Source: an uncultured Oligoflexia bacterium (GTDB taxonomy: Bacteria > Bdellovibrionota > Bacteriovoracia > Bacteriovoracales > Bacteriovoracaceae). From it: a stretch of 64,000 nt of DNA. The stretch spans positions 16,049 through 80,048 of the forward strand of contig CATLVU010000001.1 of assembly GCA_950061135.1 (NCBI GenBank), given 5' to 3'. A program made the position numbers and the translations under genes. Shown here in pieces: positions 51,438 to 62,254 of this stretch. The notes under the pieces are model-generated. The model did no database searches, was not told the DNA's origin, and saw only the letters and a program-made list of their open reading frames with translations. Position 1 is the stretch's first letter; each line of letters opens with the position of its first letter.

Positions 51438-52737
51438 ATTTCACTTTAAGCAATTATTAAAATTTTCTACACCCATTATTTTAGGTCAGCTTGGTATGAT
51501 GTTAATAATGGTTGGAGATGTTTTTATTGCTTCAATTTATTCAACCGAAGCTGTTGCGGCCACTGGGCTTGCAAATGCTTTTTTTATGCCATTTTTATTA
51601 TTGGGTATCGGGCTTGTTATTGGAGTGTCTCCAAAGCTTTCAGTGAAACTTGGCCGAGGTGAAAAAATCCATCATTATTTAATTTCATTAATTTGTTATG
51701 GCACTTTAATAGGCATTTTTCTGTCACTAATTTTGGATTATGGAATATTCTTTATAAAGTTTTTTGGTTATGAAAAATTGCTAGTAAGTAATATGCTTAT
51801 TTATTGGGATATTATTGTGTGGTCACTTGTCTTCGCAATTTTATACGAAGTTTTAAAGGAGTTTTTACAAGCAAAGCAAAAAGTAATCTACGCTAATGTA
51901 GTAGCGATTGTTTGTGTCTTTTTGAATATAGTTATTAATTATATTTTAGTCTTTGGAAAATTTGGTTTTCCCGAACTTGGAATTGCAGGACTTGCATACA
52001 CTTCATTTGCAATTCGAGTGATTATGTTTGTTGCTCTATTGTTTCCATTATTAAAACAAATAAATTATTTCAAGGTTGAATGGCCTTTTATTAAAGAGAT
52101 TTTCGACTTTAGTCTTCCAATTGCCTTAATGACATTTTTCGAAGTATTGGCGTTTTCGACAATTAGTATGATCGCAGCAAAATTTGGAACGATAAGTGCC
52201 GCTGCAAATTATATAGTGCTCAATATCGCTTCAACTGCTTTTATCATTCCATTATCTATATCAAGGGCATCTTCTGTTAAGATAGGGCATTGTAAAGGGG
52301 CAGGAGATATAAGATTAGTAAAAACATATACTCAAGCTTCATTAATTTTAGCACTGATTTTCACAACAATAAGCTGTACAGTATTTGTGATTTTTCCGGA
52401 ACAATTAATAAAACTATTTAGTAAAGATACCCATGTAATTTTGTTGGGAGTTGAATTAATGTTTGTTGTCGCTCTGTTTCAGCTCTCTGATGGACTTCAA
52501 GTTACGTTGCAAGGAATTTTAAGAGGACTAGAGCAAACTAAAATACCATCTTTTGTCGTGGTCGGTGTGTTTTGGTTAATCGGAATTCCTTTAGGAGTAC
52601 TTTTAGCTTTTTACACTGTTCTTGAAAGTCAGGGAATCTGGATTGGTATAGCGGCGTCATTAGTGCTTGTATCAATCTTTTTGGCGATTTTACTTAAAAA
52701 AACTCTACAAAACGAAACACGGCAATTATCCTTATAG
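51424..52737 (+). CDS. MATE-family efflux transporter
   Basis: 12-TM-like hydrophobic protein, LGQLGMMLIMVGDVFIASIYSTEAVAATGLANAFF; start chosen at 51424. Confidence 0.9.
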   Translation: MQDLRFHFKQLLKFSTPIILGQLGMMLIMVGDVFIASIYSTEAVAATGLANAFFMPFLLLGIGLVIGVSPKLSVKLGRGEKIHHYLISLICYGTLIGIFLSLILDYGIFFIKFFGYEKLLVSNMLIYWDIIVWSLVFAILYEVLKEFLQAKQKVIYANVVAIVCVFLNIVINYILVFGKFGFPELGIAGLAYTSFAIRVIMFVALLFPLLKQINYFKVEWPFIKEIFDFSLPIALMTFFEVLAFSTISMIAAKFGTISAAANYIVLNIASTAFIIPLSISRASSVKIGHCKGAGDIRLVKTYTQASLILALIFTTISCTVFVIFPEQLIKLFSKDTHVILLGVELMFVVALFQLSDGLQVTLQGILRGLEQTKIPSFVVVGVFWLIGIPLGVLLAFYTVLESQGIWIGIAASLVLVSIFLAILLKKTLQNETRQLSL

Positions 52738-52765
52738 TACTTCATCAAAAACATAAGGAGCTGTT

Positions 52766-53272
52766 TTGATTAAATTACTAATTACGGCATTGTTTTTTAC
52801 TACTCAAGCATTTGCATTGGAAACAGTTACTATTGCAAAACAAATAGAGATTGATATTGATGAAAAATTATTATTTGAGTTTGTATCGAACCCATTAAAC
52901 GATCACAAATGGAGAAGTGAAGTAAATGATATTTCAACAGAAGGGGAGCTCCAAGAAGGGAGTGTATTTGTTGAAGATGCTTTTATAGGACTGAGAAGAA
53001 ACTTCATTACTAAGACTCAGTTGGTTCAATTGTCATTTCCTCATATTGCCGTTTTTGAGACTACTGATGATAACCCATACTTTTTAAGAAGTACTAGGAT
53101 GGTCACAAAAGTAGGTGATAAGATTGTTTTTAAATACCTTGTTGAATTTGATAAAAAAATGATTAAAAAGGTTTTCGGCCTTGGGGTTCCTGCCTCCGTA
53201 GTTAGACAGGCCTATGGGCTTCGAATGACTCAATACTTATTGAAATTAAGGTCTATTTTAGAGGCTAAGTAA
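52766..53272 (+). CDS. Secreted SRPBCC-like (START/polyketide cyclase-like) protein
   Basis: IEIDIDEKLLFEFVSNPLNDHKWRSEV pattern after signal peptide. Confidence 0.6.
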   Translation: MIKLLITALFFTTQAFALETVTIAKQIEIDIDEKLLFEFVSNPLNDHKWRSEVNDISTEGELQEGSVFVEDAFIGLRRNFITKTQLVQLSFPHIAVFETTDDNPYFLRSTRMVTKVGDKIVFKYLVEFDKKMIKKVFGLGVPASVVRQAYGLRMTQYLLKLRSILEAK

Positions 53273-53409
53273 CTTGCCAACTCTTTAAGACATATTAAAT
53301 TTATTTAGTCCTAATTTCATTCTATAACTTATTGAAATTTCTATGGTGAACAGGCTTAAAGTATACTGAAAGAGTTTAGTATTTTAGATTTTTAGCCGAT
53401 GAGACTTTA

Positions 53410-55809
53410 ATGAAACTTTTTACTACTTTGTTATTTATTTTTATTTTGATTGGTTGTGCAGAAAAACCAGTTGATAAAGTTAAAGTGAAAGTTTCAGCTA
53501 TTTCTGCTGCAGGTATCGATATGCCCGGTGGAATGCTTTTGTATGGGCATAATAATTCAACTCAAGAAAAATATTCTACTGTATTTGAAAATGGGCAAGA
53601 TACTGTTCTTTTAAATAATGGAGAATGGGACCTCTTCATTGTTGGATGGAAAGGTCCATCAAATATGGAAGGTGAAGTTAAATGTGGAGCGGTAAAAGCA
53701 CTTCTTGAAGGAGAAGATACGGAAGTTGCAATAACTGTATCAAACGATAAATGTATTAATCCCGGAAATAGAGAGTTGAAATTTATTCAACCAAATCAAT
53801 TTCAACCTTTTAACCTTAACTCTTGTTCCGAAATACCAGCGACTCTTTCTTCGGGATCGACTTGCTATGACAATCAGGGAGGTGTTAAGTCTTTCAGGCT
53901 AAAGCTGATCACAAAGTTTGCTAATGAAGAGGGACTCGTAGTTAAAAAGTCATTAAGCTCTAATTGCTATGAACTTTCTGAAGCACAGATAAATGCTTCT
54001 TTATTATTACCCTATGGTGGCAGTGAGTTTAGTAATTTTATAACAGAGCTAGAAGTTTTCAGTGGTGATAATTGCTCTAATGATGTTGAAAAAATATTAT
54101 TTACAAAAGGCTTTACTCCAGAAGGTTCCATTGTTCTCAGTAATAATAACTCCGAAGCTGAAATTGTTTTTAACGAAGGAGTTGTTTCTCTTTTTGTTTC
54201 AACACCTGACTTACATTCAGACCAAACAGTTGTTGTTAATGACAATCCATTTATTACGAGATGGACTATTGCCGCGGCTGGAGAAACAATAACTTTACCC
54301 TTAAGAGATGGATATAATTATAATTTTATCGTTGATTGGGGTGATGGCTCTTCTAGTGAAATTACCTCTTTTAATGATTCTGATATTACTCATGCTTATT
54401 CTGTAGCAGAAACTTACACCGTTACAATAAATGGAATTATTGAAGCGTGGTATTTTAATAATGATCCCGCAACGGATAAAGATAAACTGATTGCAGTTGA
54501 TAACTTAGGCGATGTTGGTTGGAAGAACTTAGATAGTGCCTTTGCAGGATGTTCTAATCTAGAAGTGTTTAGTGGTGGTAATACTTCAGCAGTGACAACA
54601 ATGAAAAAAATGTTTTTTAATGCACCGCTTGTTATTCCTGACGTTTCAGGGTGGGATACATCTAATGTAACGGATATGAGTTATATGTTTCATAGTGCAG
54701 GTATGGCCAATCCTGATGTCTCAAATTGGAACACGATGAATGTCACAAATATGAGCTACATGTTTTACAATGTTGATACGGTTAATCCCGATACCTCTTC
54801 TTGGAATACAAGTAATGTAACAGATATGAGCTATATGTTTCATAATGCAGGTATGGCCAATCCTGATGTCTCAAATTGGAATACTAGTAATGTCACAAAT
54901 ATGAGCCATATGTTTTTTAATGCTTATTCCGCGAATCCAAGTGGAATAAGTAATTGGGACACTTCGAGTGTTACAAATATGTATAAAATGTTTTTTGGCG
55001 CAAGTATATTTAATCAATTTCTAGACTCGTGGGATGTGTCTAATGTTAATGATATGGGATTTATGTTTGCCGATTCAGGCATTACTAATATTGGACTTCA
55101 GAGCTGGGATACGACCAGTGTTACTAATATGCGCGGGATGTTTCAAAATGCTTTAGGTTTCACGGATTCTCTATCAAGTTGGAACTTCGTTAATGTAACG
55201 AATATGACAGATATGTTTTTAGGGGTAAGTTTAGATATTAATAATTATAGTCAATTGCTAGTTCAGATTGAAAATACAACAAATCAGACAAGCGTGACCT
55301 TTAACGGAGGTAATTCTCAAGTAAATAGTATAGGGCGTGATGCCAAAATAAACTTAGAAGGCATTGGATGGAATATTACTGATGGTGGTTTTCCTGCAGA
55401 TATGCCTAGTTTTGAAGGTGGTAATTTAACTATTTTAGATCAAAATAATACAAACTCAACATCATCTCCATTACCAGATGGTAATGGAAGTAGTTCAAGT
55501 ATTACAGTAGAAACAGATTACACAATTCAATTTGATTCTATACTTGCGACTGATCCACATGGCTATCAATTAGAGTATCAATTAAGAAAAGACTCAAATT
55601 GTACCTATGCTGGACCGACTAATAATGAATCAAATTTAAATATGTGGTGGTCTATCAATGATTTAAGAAGCTATAAAGTTCAAAGTGAAGATATTGAAGC
55701 TGGAGATTGTTCAACTATAATTATTGATATCAGGACAGATTATGGTGATGATGCGAACTATTCAGAATTCCCAGCGGCTCATATTATTACTCTCGATCCA
55801 TTAATTTAA
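53410..55809 (+). CDS. Surface lipoprotein with DUF285/BspA-like repeats and PKD-like segment
   Basis: Lipobox LLFIFILIGCAEK; repeated SxWDTSNVTDMSYMFxNA units; VDWGDGSSSEITSF...THAYSVAETYTVTI. Confidence 0.85.
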   Translation: MKLFTTLLFIFILIGCAEKPVDKVKVKVSAISAAGIDMPGGMLLYGHNNSTQEKYSTVFENGQDTVLLNNGEWDLFIVGWKGPSNMEGEVKCGAVKALLEGEDTEVAITVSNDKCINPGNRELKFIQPNQFQPFNLNSCSEIPATLSSGSTCYDNQGGVKSFRLKLITKFANEEGLVVKKSLSSNCYELSEAQINASLLLPYGGSEFSNFITELEVFSGDNCSNDVEKILFTKGFTPEGSIVLSNNNSEAEIVFNEGVVSLFVSTPDLHSDQTVVVNDNPFITRWTIAAAGETITLPLRDGYNYNFIVDWGDGSSSEITSFNDSDITHAYSVAETYTVTINGIIEAWYFNNDPATDKDKLIAVDNLGDVGWKNLDSAFAGCSNLEVFSGGNTSAVTTMKKMFFNAPLVIPDVSGWDTSNVTDMSYMFHSAGMANPDVSNWNTMNVTNMSYMFYNVDTVNPDTSSWNTSNVTDMSYMFHNAGMANPDVSNWNTSNVTNMSHMFFNAYSANPSGISNWDTSSVTNMYKMFFGASIFNQFLDSWDVSNVNDMGFMFADSGITNIGLQSWDTTSVTNMRGMFQNALGFTDSLSSWNFVNVTNMTDMFLGVSLDINNYSQLLVQIENTTNQTSVTFNGGNSQVNSIGRDAKINLEGIGWNITDGGFPADMPSFEGGNLTILDQNNTNSTSSPLPDGNGSSSSITVETDYTIQFDSILATDPHGYQLEYQLRKDSNCTYAGPTNNESNLNMWWSINDLRSYKVQSEDIEAGDCSTIIIDIRTDYGDDANYSEFPAAHIITLDPLI
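54600..55215 (+). repeat. Imperfect ~75-bp (25-aa) coding repeats
   Basis: Near-identical segments starting 54673 and 54823 (150 bp apart). Confidence 0.8.
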
Positions 55810-55867
55810 ATAAGTGCAATAATTACAAAAAGAACTATAAATCTTTAAAATTACGAAGATTTTATGT

Positions 55868-56482
55868 ATGCTGCTATCCATTATTTGGGGACGCAACTTG
55901 AAATCAGAGAAAAGTATTTTTTTATCACTCGCTTTGTCTATGCTAATACATGGATTAGCTCTTTTTTCTATTTCAAAATCGGATCAGTTAAGAGTTCAAA
56001 AAATAAACTTCTCTAAAATTCAATCAGATCAAACTGAAAGTCGAATGACCATGTATATTCAATCAGAAAATGTAATAAGGAAAAAGCATTCTCAAGGTTT
56101 GAGGCCACAACAGAAAAAGACAAAAAAACTACTAGATAAAAAAATCAAGAAAGTAGGAAAAGTAAAAAAAGTAAAAGATCAGGGACGTAATGACTTATAT
56201 GCAAAGTATTTAAATGAAATAAGAAGTTTAATTCAAAAAGGAACAAAATATCCTCGTGTCGCAAAAAAGCTTAAGATGCAGGGTAAGGTGAAAATATCTT
56301 TTGAAATAGAATGGCCAAATAAAATTAAGAATCTGAATATTGTTGATAAAAGTGATTATGAATTATTAAATAAATCAGCTCTCAGTATTGTTGAAGAAAT
56401 GAATGATATTCCTACGATACCAAATGAATTGAATATGAAAATGGTGAAAGTGGTTATTCCGGTTGTTTATGAACTTTTATAA
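55868..56482 (+). CDS. TonB-like energy transducer with Lys-rich linker
   Basis: N-terminal TM, KKTKKLLDKKIKKVGKVKKVK linker, C-terminal YPRVAKKLKMQGKVKISFEI; start may be TTG ~55898. Confidence 0.8.
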   Translation: MLLSIIWGRNLKSEKSIFLSLALSMLIHGLALFSISKSDQLRVQKINFSKIQSDQTESRMTMYIQSENVIRKKHSQGLRPQQKKTKKLLDKKIKKVGKVKKVKDQGRNDLYAKYLNEIRSLIQKGTKYPRVAKKLKMQGKVKISFEIEWPNKIKNLNIVDKSDYELLNKSALSIVEEMNDIPTIPNELNMKMVKVVIPVVYELL

Positions 56483-58445
56483 AACTCTTTTTATCTTTTT
56501 ACTTTTTTCCAATATGACTTTCGCAGAAGAACTAGAAGAAGTATTTATTCAGGACAAAAGTGTTGAGTCTGAAGCTGTTAATGAAGATAATATGTCTTTT
56601 GATTCTATAAACTCTGAGCAATTAAAAGATTCTCAGGCAGAGTCTATGGATGATATTTTCCAACAGACGAGCTCTGTAACAACAACCGGAGGCCCTCGTT
56701 CTAACTCAGAAGCCCCTCAAATAAGAGGCCTAGATGCAAAAAAAATATTTATCTATGTGGATGGAGTGAAGCAATCTTTTCGAACAGATCACTCAACAAT
56801 GATTCCTTTAAATTTAGACTTGATAAAAGCAGTTGAGATCTATAAATCACCTTTTTCTAATATCAGTAAAACTAGCCTCGGAGGAGGAGTTCAATTTGTG
56901 ACTAAAGACCCAAGCGATTTTTTTTCAGACAATAAAAAACGAGGTCTTAATATTAATCTTGGAACGCAAGATGCTAATTTTTCTAAAAAATCAGCATTAA
57001 CATTTTTTAATCAAGCAAAAAAATGGGACTACTTTGTCTATTCGGGCTACACGGATGCAGACGATGTATCTTTAAGCGACGGGAGCACTTTACCAAACTC
57101 TGCATATAGAGATCAAAATATCACAAGTAAGCTTGTCTATAATAAAAATAAAAATACTAAGTATAAATTAACTGTAGATTATTTTAAACGAGATGATACA
57201 GTTCCTATAAATCCGACTTTAAACCCCCCAACAGATATAGATAGCCTTAACGGAACTAATATTAATACTAGGCAGCTGTTTAAGTTAGAATATGTATTTG
57301 GGAAAAGAAATTTCACTTTATACCATAATAAACAAGAGCAATTAAAAGAAAGAAATGGTGACGGGGAGAAAGAAAGCCGTATAGTTAAAACCTATGGAAC
57401 AAGTTTTAATTATCATAAAAAACTAAAGTATAAAATAGATGTATACACAGGGATTGAAAGTGTTAAAGATGAGCTAGATGGTAAAAGATCAAATGCTGAC
57501 TTAGAATCTTATCCAACAGGAACAAGCCAACTTCACTCTGCTTATACTCATGTTGAAAAAGAAGTAACAAATGAACTTAAATTAATGCTTGGAAGTCGCT
57601 TAGATGATTATACCTTGGATGGAATAAATTCAGATGTAGCACAAAATCACTCATCATATGTTTCAAATAAGTTTGGGGTGAGTCTTAATACCTCTAAGAA
57701 TACCACTCTTTCATTACAACAATCACAAGGGTTTAATGCTCCGAGGGTACAAGATATTTATATTGATGGCCTTCACAGCTCAGGTGATGGTTTTATTTTT
57801 AGAGATAATTATTTTATTCCTAATGAAAAGCTTAAGCCTGAAACGTCATTAGTAAGTGAGATTTCTTTTTCTTATCAAGATAATCTGTTCTCTATTGAAG
57901 ATTTCTTAAGTTTCAAAATTCAATTTCATGAAAGTCGAATCAAGAATTATATTTTAACAGAAAGAATTGATCGATCTGTTATAGATGATGAAGATGGCAC
58001 CACTCAATTTGTAAATATACCAAAGGCGATTACCGCCGGTGTGGACTTAATGCTAGAGTATATTTATCTCGATAATGAAATAAAGATAACATATTCTAAA
58101 ATAAGAGGGAAAAACCTTACTGAAGATCTGAATATTCAGGATATGCCAGCGGATCAGTACGATTTATTCTTAACTAAACTTTTTGGAAGTGACCTTAAAG
58201 TGGGAATACATTTTTTGTGGGCACAAGAACAAAATAGAACAAATCCCGAGACAACTCAAAGAACTGAAAAAACGGAAGAATATTTAATTTATAATGCATT
58301 TATAAGTAAAGAGTTCAAGAATGGACTTTCCCTCGCCACAAGGGTTGAAAACATTAGCGGGAAAGAGTATAGAAGACATGGCTCTTTCTTGAAAGAAAAA
58401 GCCAGAGATTTAAAAATTAATATAAATTATAAGTATTACTTTTAG
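56463..58445 (+). CDS. TonB-dependent outer-membrane receptor
   Basis: Plug-like SMDDIFQQTSSVTTTGGPRSNSEAPQIRGLDAKKIFIYVDGVKQ; C-terminal aromatic YKYYF. Confidence 0.9.
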   Translation: MFMNFYKTLFIFLLFSNMTFAEELEEVFIQDKSVESEAVNEDNMSFDSINSEQLKDSQAESMDDIFQQTSSVTTTGGPRSNSEAPQIRGLDAKKIFIYVDGVKQSFRTDHSTMIPLNLDLIKAVEIYKSPFSNISKTSLGGGVQFVTKDPSDFFSDNKKRGLNINLGTQDANFSKKSALTFFNQAKKWDYFVYSGYTDADDVSLSDGSTLPNSAYRDQNITSKLVYNKNKNTKYKLTVDYFKRDDTVPINPTLNPPTDIDSLNGTNINTRQLFKLEYVFGKRNFTLYHNKQEQLKERNGDGEKESRIVKTYGTSFNYHKKLKYKIDVYTGIESVKDELDGKRSNADLESYPTGTSQLHSAYTHVEKEVTNELKLMLGSRLDDYTLDGINSDVAQNHSSYVSNKFGVSLNTSKNTTLSLQQSQGFNAPRVQDIYIDGLHSSGDGFIFRDNYFIPNEKLKPETSLVSEISFSYQDNLFSIEDFLSFKIQFHESRIKNYILTERIDRSVIDDEDGTTQFVNIPKAITAGVDLMLEYIYLDNEIKITYSKIRGKNLTEDLNIQDMPADQYDLFLTKLFGSDLKVGIHFLWAQEQNRTNPETTQRTEKTEEYLIYNAFISKEFKNGLSLATRVENISGKEYRRHGSFLKEKARDLKININYKYYF

Positions 58446-58453
58446 GAGATGTT

Positions 58454-58942
58454 ATGAAGTTTTTGTTATTATTATTTGTTTCGATTCAATTTGCTTATGC
58501 GGATATACCTGAGGGAAAGTATTTGTTAAACAAAATCGTTTGTACAACAGGCAAGGTCATTAAACTCGATTCTAAAGAAAAGTTTGTCGGTTATAAGGTT
58601 TATCTTACTGTAAAAGATTTAGCTATGACGATGACTGCTAAAGCAAAATCAAAAGGTTGGGCTAGCTTTATTTTAAATTGTGACCAAAGAAACAAAGGAA
58701 AATTCTCTTATGTTGGTGATGATCAGTTTGAGGGTTATCTGTCATTAGATAAAGTAAAATGTAATGTGAAAATGTGGACAGGGATTGTAAAAAAGAGAAA
58801 ATTCGGAGTCCATGAGCAAGGACTTGCTAATTACAAGGTTAATGGAAAAAAATTAATCATAACTCATTTTGAATCAGAGAATAGATATTCTTGTGCAGAT
58901 GAAGGTGGAATACCACAATATTATTATACTAAAGTTAATTAA
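58454..58942 (+). CDS. Secreted hypothetical protein, likely co-transcribed with TonB-dependent receptor
   Basis: Signal peptide MKFLLLLFVSIQFAYA; 8 bp downstream of receptor. Confidence 0.6.
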   Translation: MKFLLLLFVSIQFAYADIPEGKYLLNKIVCTTGKVIKLDSKEKFVGYKVYLTVKDLAMTMTAKAKSKGWASFILNCDQRNKGKFSYVGDDQFEGYLSLDKVKCNVKMWTGIVKKRKFGVHEQGLANYKVNGKKLIITHFESENRYSCADEGGIPQYYYTKVN

Positions 58943-59781
58943 TTTTCCGCGTGAAACCAACAACGAGGCCTTGAGCCTGAATATACTTCATGGCCTCGTT
59001 TGCAATTTAAGTTTTCTTCTTTTCTTCCATCATAAAGATTGCACAGAGCACCCTGAAAATAAGTGTCAAGGCGACATTGTGTTAGAGGATGTGTAACCAC
59101 TGTACTGTGAACAATTGTTTGATCAGGTGTCCCTATTGTCGGAATAGGCTCTCTGTGACCTCTTCTTGTTCGTCCTATATCTCTTAGAAATTTACCAACC
59201 TTTTTGGCGATTAGTGCTCCTCGAACACAGATTTGATAATCAAGTTTGGTAGGGTGATTTTGCTTACATCCTTCTTGAATTTCATGTTCTATTTTTTTCC
59301 CAGCAAGATATGAGTCGTTGTCTTGATTTAAAAAGTATCGTTTAAAACAAATATTTGAGGCAAAGTAATCAGACTGGCCCTCGGCGGCTACCCATCCATG
59401 TCTTCTCGATTGTGGAAATTTAAATGGCGTTCCTCCAAGGTGATGTCCAAGTTCATGGCAGAAGATAGCAGTATATAAATCTGAATCAAATTTTTTATGG
59501 AAAATTAGTCCTCCATTGAACTTAATAAACCATAGATTACCTTCTCGCGAAGCAGAAGCATTAGCAGTTGGATTGCCGTGATCATAATTTACAATAAGTT
59601 CTCCATTTTGATTTTTTATATCATCAAGAAATAAATCATGAATTTCTGCTTGTATTTTTTTAAACTCAAGTGGAATTTCGCGAGACTTAATTAAATCAGC
59701 ACTTGGAGTAATAATTTGCTGAGGTAAAAAATCAGCATGAACATTTAAAGATAAAAGAGTAAAGAATAATAAAATTTTCAT
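58939..59781 (-). CDS. Secreted zincin-like metalloprotease homolog
   Basis: Signal peptide; AIFCHELGHHLGG with downstream AAEGQSDYFAS. Confidence 0.75.
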   Translation of the reverse strand: MKILLFFTLLSLNVHADFLPQQIITPSADLIKSREIPLEFKKIQAEIHDLFLDDIKNQNGELIVNYDHGNPTANASASREGNLWFIKFNGGLIFHKKFDSDLYTAIFCHELGHHLGGTPFKFPQSRRHGWVAAEGQSDYFASNICFKRYFLNQDNDSYLAGKKIEHEIQEGCKQNHPTKLDYQICVRGALIAKKVGKFLRDIGRTRRGHREPIPTIGTPDQTIVHSTVVTHPLTQCRLDTYFQGALCNLYDGRKEENLNCKRGHEVYSGSRPRCWFHAEN

Positions 59782-59832
59782 AGATTAATGCTAATGAAAA
59801 AGTATGCAAAGGTAAAATAACAAAGTCTTTCT

Positions 59833-61416
59833 TTAGTCGTTATGCCAATGAACTGAATAGAGATGGTGCTTTCTGTTTTTAAGAACTTGAACTGTTCCAT
59901 TATTTCGAGCTTCAATTAGGGTATCCATTCTCAGATCTGCCATTGCAACCATTTCTACATTAGGAGTTGCTTCTTGAGCGATTCCGTCTCTTGAAAAAGG
60001 AAAATCACAAGGAGTCAAAATACAACTTTGTGAATAATGAATATCCATGTTCTTTACCCGAGGAAGGTTTCCAACGGAGCCACTTAAAACTACATAGATT
60101 TCATTCTCTACCGCTCTGGCCTGAGCACAATATCTCACACGCATATAGCCTTGTCTTTCATCTGTTAAGAAAGGAACAAATAATATTTTTATACCTTGGT
60201 CTACAAGGTGACGACTTAGTTCAGGAAACTCGCAATCAAAACAAATAAGTACACCAATTGTTCCACAGTCTGTATGTATAGCTTTTAATTCAGTTCCGCC
60301 TTCCATATTCCACCAATATTTTTCACTTGGAGTAGCATGGAGCTTAGCTTGTTCATGAATGGCGCCGTCTCTTAAACAAATATAACTAACGTTTAAAATT
60401 TTTCCATCACTAGACTTTTTAGGATGGCTTCCTGCGATGATATTTACATTATACCTAAGTGCCATTTTACTATAAAAGTTTTTAAGCTTTGTAGTGTAAG
60501 AACACATTTTTTCTATAGCTTCGTGAGCTGGAATTTCTTCGTTATCAACACTCAGTAGTTGCAGGCTAAAAAGTTCCGGAAAAACAACAAAGTCACATTC
60601 ATAATCGGCCACAACATCAACGTAGTATTCGACCATTTGTTGAAAATCTTCAAAGGACTTAATACTTCGTTGGCCGTATTGAACTGTTGCTACCCTGACG
60701 GAAGATTGAAAGTCACTTGAAATTGTGATCTTGCCTTTGCCTTTTTGGGTACCAGCATTTTCTTCATACTGAGGATTTTTCCAAATCATATGGGAAGCGT
60801 AGCCCATAGAATCTTTATCATATGGAAGGTAATTTTTAATATGTCCTAAAATTTCAAAACCATTTTTAAATTGGAAAGCAAGGACCGGGTCTTTAATTTT
60901 GTTTTCTTGTACCATTTTAAAATAGTTTTCAATACTACCTGCTTCTTTGAGTTTTCTTTTAAGTTTTGGAAGGCGCCCAGCGAATACAATTCCTTTTAAA
61001 CGTAAAAACTCACAAAGTTTTTTGCGTTCATTATAGAAGCGTTGTCCTATTCTAAAACGGCGAAGTTTTTTATCTACACAAATTTCATAGCCATATAAAT
61101 AATCGCCATTTTCCTCATGAGTAGACCCAAATCCGTTCCCGGTTATGGCCCTCCAAGTATGTGGTTTTAAACATTTTTCACCAGAGATTCTTATAGTTGC
61201 ACAATAACCAACGATTTTATCGTTATATATAGCGACAAAGACACCTTGAGGAAAATTTGCAATCTGGGCAGTAACTTCTTTACGGGAATAAGGAGGCATC
61301 TCGGTATAATTGCTCTCTGTTAGTTCCATGATGCCAGCGACATCACTTCTTTTTGCATTTCGAATGATAAGCTGTGCAGATTTACTAGATTTTTTTGTGG
61401 CTTTCTTTTTTTGCAT
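59833..61416 (-). CDS. Bifunctional GNAT acetyltransferase / carbon-nitrogen hydrolase (nitrilase-like) protein
   Basis: N-terminal GNAT (LYGYEICVDKKLRRFRIGQRFYNER); C-terminal FVVFPELFSL, KLHATPSEK, GVLICFDCEFPE. Confidence 0.92.
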   Translation of the reverse strand: MQKKKATKKSSKSAQLIIRNAKRSDVAGIMELTESNYTEMPPYSRKEVTAQIANFPQGVFVAIYNDKIVGYCATIRISGEKCLKPHTWRAITGNGFGSTHEENGDYLYGYEICVDKKLRRFRIGQRFYNERKKLCEFLRLKGIVFAGRLPKLKRKLKEAGSIENYFKMVQENKIKDPVLAFQFKNGFEILGHIKNYLPYDKDSMGYASHMIWKNPQYEENAGTQKGKGKITISSDFQSSVRVATVQYGQRSIKSFEDFQQMVEYYVDVVADYECDFVVFPELFSLQLLSVDNEEIPAHEAIEKMCSYTTKLKNFYSKMALRYNVNIIAGSHPKKSSDGKILNVSYICLRDGAIHEQAKLHATPSEKYWWNMEGGTELKAIHTDCGTIGVLICFDCEFPELSRHLVDQGIKILFVPFLTDERQGYMRVRYCAQARAVENEIYVVLSGSVGNLPRVKNMDIHYSQSCILTPCDFPFSRDGIAQEATPNVEMVAMADLRMDTLIEARNNGTVQVLKNRKHHLYSVHWHND

Positions 61417-61456
61417 ACACTACTTCCCTGTTATGAAAGTAGTGTACTTTGATATT

Positions 61457-62086
61457 TTATTGGAAGCAAGCTCCCATAGCGTTAAGCTCTTCTAAAAATT
61501 GAACTTTACTTCTTAGAACATCATTATATTCAAGGGCATTTTTGTAGAGTTTGCCTGTTTGCTCGGCTGCTTTACCGCCTAGGCTAATCATATTCTCCCA
61601 ACGAGTCCAGTTTAGGTCAATTTGTCTTCGCTGCTCATCAATATGCTCTAGCGTTTTATCATAAGCTTCTAGAGTATCAATTATAGCTTCAAATTGTGGC
61701 TCACCCGAACCTGAAAGATATAATGCTGTTATTACTGTTCCCAAAGTAGCTAGTCCGATACCAACTGGTTTTGCGGTTAGTTTTGCGGTTAAAAATTGAG
61801 AGTAGCCTTTTCCAAAGTTTACAGGTTTAAGCTTTCCTTTTACAAATTTAAGCCCACGACCAAGTGGTGTGAAAATTAGCACTGTAGAAGAAGCTGTAAA
61901 AAGACCTCTTGAAACCCATGCTGTACGGTTAGCATCCTTATGTAAATCCTCGAACATTTCAACTGTTTCTTGATGGTATTTATATTGTAATTGAGCATAA
62001 TTCATTTCATCAACTAAAGACTCACATGTAGAGGCATAAGTAGTGAAACTAGATAAAATAAGCGTTAGAGCTATAATAAATTTCAT
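61457..62086 (-). CDS. Secreted/membrane hypothetical protein
   Basis: Signal peptide MKFIIALTLILSSFTTYAS. Confidence 0.55.
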   Translation of the reverse strand: MKFIIALTLILSSFTTYASTCESLVDEMNYAQLQYKYHQETVEMFEDLHKDANRTAWVSRGLFTASSTVLIFTPLGRGLKFVKGKLKPVNFGKGYSQFLTAKLTAKPVGIGLATLGTVITALYLSGSGEPQFEAIIDTLEAYDKTLEHIDEQRRQIDLNWTRWENMISLGGKAAEQTGKLYKNALEYNDVLRSKVQFLEELNAMGACFQ

Positions 62087-62254
62087 ATTTCTATCCTTTA
62101 TAAAAAAGTATGTACTTAAATCATTTTCTCTAAGATGGCCGTAATTTACTAGGACGTTATAAATCTTACATTTAAAGCTGTTTAAATAATGTACACCTCT
62201 GTAAATATGAGCAAAAGAGAACTTTAAAGAGTGATATCTTGGTATATTATCTGA

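Noticed and set aside
54600-55215. CRISPR-like or satellite repeat
   Set aside because: In-frame degenerate DUF285 protein repeats
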